Shown here in pieces: positions 36,083 through 48,192 of a stretch of DNA of 64,000 nucleotides. Both the position numbers and the translations under genes were made by a program. Positions within the stretch are counted from its first letter, which is position 1, and the number at the start of each line of letters is the position of its first letter. Location: positions 45,393,313 through 45,457,312 of the forward strand of contig CM055106.1 of NCBI GenBank assembly GCA_029204225.1. Direction: 5' to 3'. The DNA is from Diphasiastrum complanatum. Taxonomy: Eukaryota > Streptophyta > Lycopodiopsida > Lycopodiales > Lycopodiaceae. The notes under the pieces were generated by a model that ran no database searches, was not told the DNA's origin, and saw only the letters and a list, made by a program, of their open reading frames with translations.

Positions 36083-37568
36083 GTGAATTCTATGGATACT
36101 AAAATTATTAGCAACAATTTTTTAAAGAACGACCTGAATAAAGGACTTAATCATATTCCTATGCGTCAATCAAATATCAATGAGGTCGTTATTGAATTAT
36201 ACCAAGGATGGTTTAAGTTGGCTAAATTGTTGCCCATATATCAGAACATTGATTACGATACGACTATCAACGAACATGCCCTAATTTGCAAACATGTTGT
36301 AACAAACTTCTTGAAGAAAACTACATGGCTGCATGGTAGAAGCTTAACAAGAAACAATTTAAGGAATGTTATTGATGAGCGTAATTGGATCACTAACAAC
36401 TTATGTGTGAATGGTGTGGATAAGGCCCAACACAACCCTTGTTTCATGTGCATCTACTCTATTAGAATGGCCACATTTCTTACAGGAGCTCTTCGTATTT
36501 TGTCTCCGCTCCTCATGAAGAATGCAGGCCTTAAGGCAAATACATACTGGAGTATCCTAAATGTGGATATCAACCTATTTTGGCAGTGCAACTCATCCAC
36601 TAAATTCTACCTTAATGTGCCAAGCAAAATCACTTCTATGTGGTCTACCGACATCTCGAAGTGTTATGAAAACATCCCTCTTAATGGCCCTGACGTTTTA
36701 AAAACCATTATACGTAAGATGATTTTGTATGCATTCAAATATTGCAAAAATGAAAGTATTGCCTATAAATGGAAACCTAACCATGGGAAATTTAAACGAA
36801 AATGGTTAAACAAATCAGCTAAGAATTGGACTTGTATTGACAAAACACAACTCTGCCAATGGAATGACGTATTGATTGATAACTACATTGTGACACTAGG
36901 TAATAATACTTGGAGGCAAGTTTGTGGTATTCTCATGGGCTTTGCATGTTCCCCTACTTGGTGTAATTGGTATTTGTTGTTCTATGAATTGCACTTTATG
37001 AAAATACTTGCCTAATTCAGTAAAATGGACTACTTACGGGCTTTTAAGAATACCTTTCGGTACATAGATGATATTTGTTTCATAAACAATCCATATGCAT
37101 TGTTATTTTTGGATAAAGAACAGCCTCGTATCTATGATAATGCTACATGGATTTATCCCTTGGAATACTCGACCATCAAGAATGTGGATACTACTGACAA
37201 TACTGTTAGTTTCATAAATATTGCTATTACCTTTGATTCTAAGTCGGCGAGTTTTCATATGAAAAAGTTTGATAAAAGAAAGGAGCTTCCCTTTCCATAT
37301 TTCAAGGTTCATACACCTGGCATCCAATAGACCGGTTTTTAACTCCTATAAAGTTATCATCTCACATATTATTACTGCTATGTATTGTTGTAGCGAACAA
37401 GGTGCTTTTGTAAATGAAGTAAATAACATCTTTATGGCTTTTCAAAGGAATGGTTTTATGAAAGGGAGATTGTACAAGATCACCCATAATATCTTCATAC
37501 ACAATGTGTTTCCTGGACTCATGTTTATACTACCAAAAAATGCTGATTTTCTCCTGGCGGGCAGTTAG
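36083..37568 (+). pseudogene. Penelope-like reverse transcriptase
   Basis: RT related to Penelope-like elements and telomerase. FGHVNSMDTKIISNN and KGLNHIPMRQSNINE match the conserved lead-in of this group. Palm motif A is TDISKCYENIPL, motif B GILMGFACSPTWCNWYLLFY, and motif C RYIDDICFIN with both catalytic Asp. IYPLEYSTIKN and FINIAITFDSKSASFHMKKF, DKRKELPFPY and the thumb-like NSYKVIISHI...FMAFQRNGF follow. A TAA at 37013 splits motifs B and C in the same frame. A TAG at 37328 with a frameshift near 37315 moves the last part to 37269-37568. A C-terminal GIY-YIG domain is not visible. Inactive as it stands. Confidence 0.8.
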
Positions 37569-37631
37569 CACTCCATCTCAAGGGTGCTAATTGCCCCTTG
37601 AGATACCTTGCTAACTGCGGGATGGTTGGTG

Positions 37632-38601
<970 letters not shown>

Positions 38602-38894
38602 TCGATTTTGTAGATGGGCTGTTGTAGTAACAGTTTCTTTCCAGAATTTCTTTGCAAGAGAGCCATGGGCCAACATGCTCTTGGCACTTGCAATGGTGTC
38701 TAATTCTTCCTTTGAGCTACACCATTGGACTGAGGTAAGTAGCTGGTTGTATCACCCTCTGGTTTAACTTCTGTGCCATCAATGATGTCCCACAATTCCT
38801 TAGCTAATAGTATGGTCTTCATTTTGAACTTCCAGAGATGGTAGTTACTTCCATCGAGTCTCTTGATGACAGAAGAACTAGTAGGTAGATCCAT
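38602..38894 (-). pseudogene. copia remnant: gag N-terminus joined to integrase
   Basis: The minus strand starts with ATG at 38894 and reads RLDGSNYHLWKFKMKTILLA, KELWDIIDGTEVKPEG, the N-terminal gag signature (DUF4219). Within the same frame, at about 38757, it becomes TSYLPQSNGVAQRKN, which is the Glu-motif region of integrase (here Gln replaces the catalytic Glu). After a one-base shift the integrase continues with KSMLAHGSLAKKFWKETVTT and HLQNRS to about 38602. Everything between gag residue 50 and mid-integrase is deleted, so this is a defective derivative. Confidence 0.82.
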
Positions 38895-41801
38895 TCTGGT
38901 TGAGTGAGATCGTTGGTAGATACAACGATTTCAGAATATTGTTGGTTGCGCGCTTGCTATGTCCTAAAGTCAAGGGAATGCTGACATGCATTAGAACAAT
39001 TCAAAATTTTGGCAACTTTTATATAGAAAATAACAAATCTTTTGATGACAATATTTTGAACTACATTGCACCAATTTGGCTGTTGTAAAGCATAGTATAG
39101 AGGGTAAGCATATTTTCGAGATGATTGCCATGTCACTCTACCACCTTAGCTTCACATGTGCGAGTACAAAATGATTGGAATTCAAGTAGGAGGGCTCACT
39201 TTTCTAGAGGTAAATTCTGGAAAATGCATGTTAGGGGCTTCGCACACCCTCAAAGAGACATCATAGTCAATCTATAGCAGTCCCTTAGAGGCCCATGAAG
39301 CAATCATATAGGTCCTGAAGCTCAATATAGATTGAGAATCAACAAAAACAACTTTTCAAGAGGGCACACTACCACCAATATTCAACAAATCATAGCACAA
39401 GCCTTCGACCACCAAATTCAAAGATCTATGACTTGATAAGAAGCCCACAAGGGCTACCAAAAGGACTAGATGATTTCCATTAGTGATCCATTTACTGTTT
39501 CATAGAACTAAATCTCCCAAAAGGCATAAAAATCAAGGATTTCAGACTGTTTCTGGCCTTGCACAATCTCTATAGTTTTTTCTTTTTGCGGATCCCAAGG
39601 CAATCCTAACCCTAGTTAATAAGTGAGAGGGATTTGGCACCCTGTGTGTGTAAGTCCGACCCAATGATCACATAGTTATTTGATTAATTAAAAGTTAATA
39701 AAAGGACTTTAGGCCTTTTTGGGAGACTTTTAATGTTGTAGGCCTCAATGTCAAGTTAGTCAATAAAGTTGGGACTCCCACCAAAATTGGTTCAAATTCA
39801 ATTTCAAATTGGTTCCCTCCAATTTTGAATGGGTTCCCACTCTTTTTTAAGCTTGAATAGTTAGGGAGGTAGAAATGGGCCAATAGGATTTTGAGGCCAG
39901 GGTCCTCCTCTCCACTATGAAAAGGGGCAAACTCGAGTTTGCTACACATGCTCATATCCTCATTTCAATACAAGCAGGATCTCTTATGAAATGGATTTGT
40001 AAATTTCCTTGCTCTCTATCACTTTTCTTCCATCTCTCATTTTTTGTTGTATTTGCTGATTGTTGGATCTGAATATTATTGGTATTGCCATTTCTTATGC
40101 TTTTTGTGAGAGAGAAGGGGAGAGAGAAAAAGAGTAAGTTATCTTCATTGTGGAACGTAGTGTTAATGGATCTAGTGTTAATGCTTAGGGTTAATGGATG
40201 TTAGAGTTAGATGTGAATCTTCCGTTCATGCTGAAATCTGAGATATGTTATCGCTCTCATGGGAACGAACCTACGCATGATAACTAACTTCATCTCCTTG
40301 ATGCTAGATTGATTGGATCTTGGGTTGAGGATAGGCAAGGAAAGAAACCCACTACAAGGAAGGAAAAATGAATTGATCTCTACCCAAGAATCAACAAAAA
40401 AAACTTCACAGCTCCAACTCCTTCGACCTTTATATGCTTGGCTCTGATGCCAAAATGACACAATGATCATCCTCAACTTGTTTCCAATGGAGAAAACCCG
40501 CTTTACAAAAAAAAAAAATTGTCAGCATCAGATGTTAATTCATAAAAACATATGCCAAACGACCTTGACGAGGAAGATGGGTCTTCAACTTGATCAGCTA
40601 TAAACGAATGTGTTGTCAAGTTTTGAATGTAGAGGCTTTTGTGAAAATTAACTAGAAAATGTATTCTAAAATATATATACGTAGAATATTTTGAGCTTTC
40701 ATGTATTTTTATGAGGTTTGGATCCTCAAAAATCATGCGTTATTTCTGATGTTATTTTATTTTCTATTATGATGGTTTCACAAAGTTTGTAAAAAACAAA
40801 ATGTCATGATTAATTGTCAAATTGTATTTTTTTGTATATTTTTCTTAAATAATCTAGAGTTTGACTCATTAAAAAAGCATGAATTTAGGCTAAAGTTAGG
40901 TAATATAAAAAATATCAAAAGAAGCTATTATGTTTAGGTCAAAGTCCTAAAACAAATGTCATTGTGTTTAATTTAGAAACTATAGAATATATTCAGATTT
41001 TGTGTATCTCCATCGCTTGCGCATAACTTTTGGAAAACCTTCAAGAGATACAAACGCACATACAAACAACAAAGATTTGTGATATAATTAGGGGTAGATT
41101 AAAAATCGGTTTGGCTACCACATGATGACATAAGCAAAATTGTAGGAGCATAAGCTAAATGCTTTCTTTTTAAACAAATCTCTCTTGAATTCCTTTCTAG
41201 AGACACATAAACTAATTCATAACTAAGAAGTATATAGTAATTAATTTTGTTGATGGAGGCATTGATTTTTCTTTGATGCACTAGTAACTACTGCCATAGT
41301 CAAGTGTGATAACTTTTTGTTGTACATGCATTGATTAGATACTTTAAAGTTGTTTAACATTGTCGATTGGGATCGACGGGTCAATCATATGTAAACTACC
41401 TAGATGTAAAAACTTATGTAATCAAAACTACCTTTAAGAGACTGGTGATTGTTAATAGCATGAAATATGCATATGTTACAAAAAAGCCTTAAAAGTGAAA
41501 ATCTTATATGTGTGATTTGGTTATGTATGGATTGTTCTTCAACTAGTTTTTCTTCATCACTATTGGACCTCCACAATCATCAATTCATTCTATAAAAAGG
41601 AGGTGATGTCTTGCGCTCTCACTTCTACAGGCACTTGAAACATAGCTAGTGTTTCCATAGCTTAGGGGCTAGATTCGTTTTATCTAGAGTTTTGGCTGAG
41701 CAGGTTTGATCCACCATTTGTTTCCTATGTGGCTTTGCTTTAGGCATTCTAGTTTGTGATCTTGGAGGTCGTGATAATTGTTTTATTCGTAGTGTGTGTC
41801 T
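38895..41801. other. non-coding; possible old LTR element parts
   Basis: No gene recognised. At 40440-40453 the minus strand reads TTTTGGCATCAGAGCC, close to the TGGTATCAGAGC primer site, with a TGACAC start just to its right, so an old LTR may lie here. The rest is AT-rich without assignable features. Confidence 0.4.
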
Positions 41802-42438
41802 TGTGAAATATTGTCAACTAGTATTTGTCTATTTTGCTATTTTAGGCCTATTGGGGCCAAACTTGTAAATAATGGTCACATGATTTTTTCACACGTGCAA
41901 ACCAAAGCACATGACTATTTTTTATTGGGTCCATCACTTGTATATACAAATAATTTATTTTTAGACTTAATTGAAAATTCTGGCCAATATAGCTAGTTTT
42001 GGCCAAGTTGTGGCTAAGTTAGGGCAAATGAATCTAGAGAGAGAGGAGAGAGTCATCACTCTCAATTATAAATAGCAGGCCCTATGCTGGAAATGTAGAA
42101 TCATTGAGCAATTCCATTTGTGGAAGCTTTGGGAGCAATATGATCTTCTATTCTTTGGTTCTCTTCTATATTTGTGTAGATATTGTGATGTAAGCTTGGT
42201 AGATGTCTATTTTGGTGGTGTATTAAATGCAATACTATTGTAGTACCACCTATCTACAAAGATTTAGATCAGATCCAAACATGAATATCCTCTGATTTTA
42301 TTTATTTTTATAAGTGATTTTGATTAAACTAGTGATATATTCTAGAAATTGCCTAACATAGAAGAAAGTGATTGTTGGTGCATGTATTCTTGGCCTAGAT
42401 CTACATTTATGATCATCATTGGGTCTTAAATTTTCACA
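41802..42438 (+). repeat. LTR of a copia-type element, about 637 bp
   Basis: The right end TTTTCACA is immediately followed by a perfect primer-binding site. The left end TGTGAAATA gives a 7-bp terminal inverted repeat with it (TGTGAAA/TTTCACA). A TATA box (ATTATAAATAG, 42065-42075) lies inside. No second LTR or gag-pol was found downstream. The left edge is chosen from the inverted repeat. Confidence 0.7.
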
Positions 42439-42450
42439 TGGTATCAGAGC
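42439..42450 (+). other. primer-binding site (initiator Met-tRNA)
   Basis: TGGTATCAGAGC, complementary to the 3' end of plant initiator Met-tRNA, directly follows the LTR end CA. Confidence 0.85.
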
Positions 42451-43050
42451 TTTATGGCGGCCAAAAATGACATGTTTTCCAAAATTAGTAGAGATTTTAG
42501 GGCAACCTTAAGTCTAGCATGATTCCATACATTTGTTTTCATCAAATCTTATCTATCTTTGTGTTGTGATTGGATCTTGATAGTCAAAAGTTATTTTCAG
42601 GTCATTTGAACTACAAGGACAGAGATCAAGAAGTTTTATTGTGATTCATCATACAAACTAGTTACTTGTGAGAGATTGTGTACATTCAAACTAACATTGT
42701 TGTTCTAGTTTCTAGTTGACAAATCTCAAATAAATGATGTATGATCCATTGTGGCTGAATTTTTTTGTTAGGGTTTAGGAAACATTTTGTTTACCTAATT
42801 AAATACTTCTCCCTTGTGTTGCAAGGCCATTAGGACTTCCATCATCAATAGCAACAACAATAGAGCCATCATCTACAAGAGAGGCATTTCCATCAAGGAA
42901 GTCAATTGGGAGAAGGCCTACTGAGCGTCAACAAATTAAAGATAGCACATGATGTGCTACATTTTTTTTGCCACTACTTGAATGTTTATTATCAAGAATT
43001 TGTGGTTTGGTATATGGTAAAAATTCTCCTAAGTAAGAAAATCTTGAAAT
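42451..43050 (+). other. non-coding; relic of LTR-element interior
   Basis: Follows the primer-binding site but has no gag-like frame, so the element has lost its body or is non-autonomous. Confidence 0.4.
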
Positions 43051-43052
43051 TA

Positions 43053-43205
43053 AATTCTTTTTTTTGTAGCCTCCAAATGTGGCACGCCGACGTGCATAGA
43101 AACGGCCCCAAAACAATAAATCAAAATATGAAAAAATATTCTCAGGCCATTTCACTATGCATGTCAGCATGCCAATTTTGGAGGCTGCAAAAAAAAAAAA
43201 AAAGT
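43053..43205. repeat. long imperfect hairpin
   Basis: Left arm about 43059-43107, right arm about 43145-43195, loop about 37 bases. The arms share TATGCACGTCGGCGTGCCA / TATGCATGTCAGCATGCCA, TTTGGAGGCT(A/G)C and an A run, and continue inward as GAAACGGCC/GGCCATTTC. About 50 bp are paired with few mismatches: a foldback element or a hairpin RNA source. Confidence 0.8.
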
Positions 43206-43316
43206 TCTTATTTCACTTAGTACGCAAGCATGCTATCTTTTGAAGGTTGCAAAAAAAAAAAAAAAATCTAGCTATTCCACTTAGCACGTCGATGTGCTAT
43301 GTTTGGAGGTTGCAAA
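43161..43316 (+). repeat. tandem units of about 62 bp next to the hairpin
   Basis: Two and a half units, each with GCATGC or GTGCTA, T(T/G)GGAGG(C/T)TGC or GAAGGTTGC, a run of 14-16 A, and a TATT(C/T)CACTTAG(T/C)ACG segment. They extend the right hairpin arm. Confidence 0.7.
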
Positions 43317-43817
43317 AAATATTTTGGAATAATATTTGTACTCAAAATTTGCAAATGTGCTAAAATATCTTTCCTATTTTATAAATTGAATTTTTCAACC
43401 TATCAAACCTATAATGTATCCACAAAAATATGATTTAATATCTTAAAAGTGGAAATTGTTTATGACAATGATGGTTTGATACATGAATCTCCACATAGAC
43501 TACACAGTTTGGTACTTGCATTATGACATAGACTATACAAATTGTTTTACATGAGAAAGTTAAATGGTTTAGCCAATTCTTATACATGACAAAAAAGAAA
43601 AAAATGAAAGTGGAGTGCAATACCATAGAAGGAAGATGTGCTAGAAATTGTCATGACACCTATCAAGAGACATTGATAGAATTATTAATAGTATAGAGTG
43701 GAGACAACTAGTCTCACTTCCAAAGTCGTCTCACATTAAGGTCCTCACAAGCGACGTGTTTGCTCACATTGCAATCCATTGAAATTTTTGCATCTAGTTA
43801 ATATCTTCTTGTAGTTA

Positions 43818-44780
43818 GTGATAGAATGTAGTAAATATTACATGGCACGCCATGTGGTACATAAATTGGGCACTATATTTCTCAGGGGTGTGGATGCTTC
43901 CCGAGCTAGCAATATTGAGTTGAGAGACTTTATTTATGAGCACATACGTGCGACAATCATTGAGGTGGGGTTGGAGGATGCAATGCATGTGGTCACCGAC
44001 ATTGCCAAATTTTGTGTGGCCATTGGAGAACTTTTAAAGAGAGGCTATATTGTCATTGTGTAGACCCCATGTGCAACACACTACATCAATCTTTTGATGG
44101 AAGACATAGGAGGCCTCACCTAAGTTACATGATTGGAGAGACCCTTCAACAACCACTTTTGATGAGCGCAGGTGTATCTTTTTCTAATCTATTTTGTGCA
44201 TTTGTTTTGTGAACGTGTTTTAACATTGTGAGTTGTCTTTTTTGCAATGAAGTGATTACTTTTTTGGTTCTGTAGGAAAGCGGCTGACAGGTGAAATTTC
44301 TTCCACATACATGCAATTGCTCACCCTATGTGGGCTATTGGAGGCATATGCACAAGCGTCGAGCTAGTGGATGCAAGTTAGGGCTGTAGGACATACACGC
44401 ATATGCACAAGCGTCGAGCTCTTGGATGCAAGTTAGGGCTGTAGGACATACACGCATAACATGTATCCAAGTTAGGGTTGTCCCCCAATAGGGCCATCTT
44501 ACTTTATGTACTTGTGTAATCATCAACACTTTTTGTGTGCTATATTGGATTTTCAGCATAGACAAAGATGTTTCAGTGGATCTCGAAGTGAGTACGATGA
44601 GTTTTGGCCAGAGCCACCACTCACATGGTAGAGTGTGGTGGGACATTATTGCTCTTGCCACTCACATCCTTGCTCATGATTGTTCCGCCTCGACTTGTGA
44701 GCAAAACTAGAGCACTTGGTCTCTTATGCACATGAAAAAGACGCAACAAGCTCAACATTCTCCAGCTAAACGAGTTGGCT
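43818..44780 (+). pseudogene. hAT-family transposase pseudogene
   Basis: 43818-44120 matches the DUF659 part of plant hAT-like transposases: GTIFLRGVDASRASN, AMHVVTDIAKFCVAIGELLK, then after a TAG in place of Trp, TPCATHYINLLMEDIGG. At 44633-44780 the hAT C-terminal dimerisation region appears: VWWDIIALATHILAHDCSAS, TCEQN, stop, STWSLMHMKK. The catalytic middle between them is lost and replaced in part by a 55-bp tandem duplication. Weak traces (low-complexity GRG-rich tail) reach about 45250. Dead. Confidence 0.72.
44346..44455 (+). repeat. two tandem 55-bp units
   Basis: 44346-44400 and 44401-44455 both read ATATGCACAAGCGTCGAGCT...GGATGCAAGTTAGGGCTG...CATACACGC with two or three differences. 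A degenerate third start follows (CAAGTTAGGGTTG). Confidence 0.95.
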
Positions 44781-47700
44781 TACTGCACCACCAACCTGAG
44801 GCTAGTCGGGCACATGCAAAAAAATGGTACACCTAGACAGGTGAACCCCAAGGAGTGTCTTAGACCCATAAACATTGTGGTAAGCCATGCACACACAGGC
44901 TGCAACTGATAATAAGATCTTTTTCGAATGATGTCAAGAGTTGGCACGTCATGATGTCGAGTTGGTAGGAGGCAACGCATGACCACTAGATCCATGGCTA
45001 GGGCTGATGCAAAGGATTCAAGAGTGGAGGGTGGGGATGAGCTAAGGAAGAAAGTTTTGATAACGAGTAACAAGAGGCCCCGGATGATGAGATGGAGACT
45101 AGCATAGGTGAAGATGTGGGGTTTGTTTTATCATGATGCCGAGACATTGAGTTTGCATCACATGTACACCTAATGGATTTGCATCTTGAGCCGAAGAGGG
45201 AGTAGTGGCCCAAAGAGAGGTCTTGGTAGACTTAGAGGCAGTGGCAAAGGCTAAGGCAATGAGGTTCACAAAGACAACAACACATTTTTTGGGAGGATTT
45301 CGCTATCTTTCTATTCGTCCACCAGTGATAGTGATGAAAAGTCTCCATTTGTTCATGATGCCTCCCAAGTCATAGGGATTTAGACTTTTTTTTCATGTCA
45401 CATGACTCACTGCGTCCAATTGTCCATCTACCAAACTCATGTACTTGGCCATTCTTTTGGCCCACTCCTTGATATACACCAAATAGTTTATAAAATATTG
45501 ATCATTCTCATGAGGTATGTGTAGAATGTAAATCATTTTCCATGTTTTTGTATCGTGTAAATCTAGTATCAGTTTGTTAAAGTTCAGATTCTAGAGTTCT
45601 TTGAATGCTAGCCTTCTATCTCAGTTTTTGGATAGCAGTTAGATAGTTTGTTGCGATTATCTAATTTTTGGATGGCAGTTTGCTGGTCCTTAGCCCTTTG
45701 GATCAGACCATAAATTTGGATTCTGTAATCATTGTGATATTACAAAAGGGTTTGCTAGACAGCTTCTAGAAGGTAACTCATTACCATATACAATTCAAGA
45801 TTGTGACTTCTAAACAATAAACTGGAGTATGGACTATAAAAAAATCAAACACTATGCATCAATGATCACTCAACACTGATACAAGATAGTTTGATTCACA
45901 TTTCAAAGTGTTTTGAATTTTTTTTACAGCCTGTACGTGTTCTTTTTTTCCAGCCTATACTACATTGAAAAAAAAAACAAAAATGATAATAATAATTCTA
46001 AAAGGCACAATGTTCTGTTCCGGAATGCTCCATATTTCCAAAACGTTCTGCATTTATGAACAATAGATAGACATCTACCAAGTATACAGATACTCCATTG
46101 TCAAAGTTTATTCTCCTCACTGTAACTACAAATATAAAATATTTATTTTCCTTCACTCTCCTTTTTAAAAACAAATATTTCCCCTTTTGCCAAGGTAGGG
46201 CTATTGAAGATCGTCAGAAGACCTTATATGCATCATATGGTGCAATCAAAAATGATTGTCAGATTCTTTTATACAGAGATTTGTTTATGTCTTGGATAGT
46301 AGAGGCCTGCGTACCTCAATCACCCATACTCGTTCAATAATGTAGGCCTCTGCAATTAGAAGGTTAATCGATTGGTTGCCTTTTGAAATATATATATATA
46401 TACATGTATTGTGTGTAAGACGGGGGAGGACTTTCACCTTCATGGAAACTCAGTTCGCTCAGTCTCTCATCCCGGTGCGGATATATATTATGTGTGTGGA
46501 GGGCATCGAAATGAAGGAGGGCCATCATTATGCCATTATGCTACCTTGTTATGTCTTTGCAAAGTTTTCCAGTCATTATAAAAGATAAACAAAACTACAA
46601 ATAGTGTGTCAGCATCTCTTGCATGCTTCAATACCTCACTTCATGTGCCTTTTAAGTTGGTGACTCGCATCTGTCAAGATGAGAATTTACATGCTAGAGA
46701 CTTTTTAAGGAAACATTTTGAAGGCACATTAGATAGAACTGATCTTTTGGTAGCAGAAGAGACTAATCTAATGCAAAATTTTCAAGTGTAAAATTGAGAA
46801 ACACAGAAAAACAAATTCTAATCTCATGAGCTGTACATTGCACATTTCTTTCTTCTCAGAAACCCTGACAAGGAATTGTACAAGCTCCTCTTGGTACATA
46901 TAAAATTCTTAGCAAGAGCCTTTTAAAATCACATGAAGATATTATATATTGCAATTTAAAAAAATCAAATGTGAGCAGCAGCAAGATAAGCTTGCAACTA
47001 AAATGCAACATATTGCTAAATCATGTATATAGAGCACAATCCTGCAGTACTAGCATTACGCAACGAGGATACGCATTGAAAATAGATTGCCCACTCTGGT
47101 GTCTTCATTCCCAAGACCCACTTCCCACAGTAAAACGAAAGTCAGGAAGTGCATTCCTGACAACCAGATCTGCTCAACGAACGTTAAGATCCTGACTTTT
47201 TAAGTTCCCTGGTCTTAGACTCTGACGGGGTAAGACTGACACAGGTGACAAAGTCATCCAATAGTCCCACTTATCCAGTCCCTGGCTGGAAGCATCCACA
47301 AATGATGTGTCGAGTCTCAAACTCCAACTGCAGAACAAAGAGGACATTACCTCAGCATTAACCATTCTGCTGGTTACCTCCAGATTGCCACCTGTCAAAA
47401 CCCACTACAAAACAAAGATAAGGCCACCTAACATTGTGTATGGCTCTGCTGATTTGTTTGGAGTGAATGTACTTGGAAAAGTTATCCAAATTACTGGATT
47501 GCCAATACCAACTCACAAGAGGCACATTCACTCTTCAGGCTCAATAGAAGGCAGTCATATACTGCAAGCACATAATCATGAAATCTAGCATATGGTGGAG
47601 TAGATCAAATTGAAGATTGTTATCAGCTCAATAGTTAAATAACAACTGCTTTACATTCAGAAAAACTTCACATTCTTGAAAATGTTTTCAGTACGGCGCA

Positions 47701-48192
47701 TGCTTAAGCATTCAGATGGCTAACTAGAAAAAAATAACAATCTCCAAAAGATGCAAAAAAGCAATTTCTTTGTTTAGAAACTATCAATTAATCCACTTAC
47801 ATGCAAGGATCATGCGGAAAATATATGCTCCGTAAACCATTCATCACGTGCAGTGTGCTGATACCCAAGGTCGAGAGGATGCTCATACGGGGATATTCAG
47901 TCAAGGATCCTGTGGCTGTAAAATTGCTCATTTCTCCAACATCAACCCATGCTTAGCTTGACCAGCAAAACTTCGCTTCTTCTTGGTTTTTGATTGATAT
48001 TCTAGATTTCCTTGAGTACTCTTTGCAAACCATGGAGCATCAATTATCAGAACTCAGAAAAATAGGTGGCCAAGAAGTGATGCTCCGAGCTGATTTGCAC
48101 AATGCAAATCAATCCTTGAAAGTGCATGCCTGAATGCTATGCTTTTGAAGCCTCAATGCCATCTCAGTGCAAAAGTTGCATGTCAAATCAGG
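44781..48192. other. non-coding; hAT tail and 3' flank of SWC2
   Basis: No gene recognised. Open frames on the plus strand at 46195-46280 and 46606-46791 look somewhat protein-like but have no domain I can name. A GTTCCGGAATG word and AACGTTCTG occur at 46018-46050. The part near 48192 is presumably the SWC2 3' UTR (minus strand). Confidence 0.4.

Larger units (their letters stand above)
32214..37568 (+). mobile_element. Penelope-like retroelement, copy A, interrupted
   Basis: Coding remnants in one direction: 32214-32790, then after a 2.4-kb insertion 35212-37568. The N-terminal region has no domain I can name. The reverse transcriptase follows at 36083-37568. Overall the copy has about three frameshifts and a handful of stops. 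The homologous copy at 720-2250 (-) gives the uninterrupted order across the insertion. No GIY-YIG nuclease, terminal repeat or target duplication was seen. The right end is replaced by, or runs into, a long CT tract. Confidence 0.72.

Noticed and set aside
40440-40476. Primer-binding-site-like TGGCATCAGAGC on the minus strand
   Set aside because: One mismatch to the usual site, and no LTR boundary or coding partner could be confirmed; mentioned only as a possibility.
44335-44661. Minus-strand open frame over the 55-bp tandem units
   Set aside because: It reflects the duplication and lies opposite the hAT pseudogene; no homology seen.
47174-47588. Overlapping open frames on both strands downstream of SWC2
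   Set aside because: No domain, no splice context, no codon pattern; likely chance frames in or beyond the 3' UTR.
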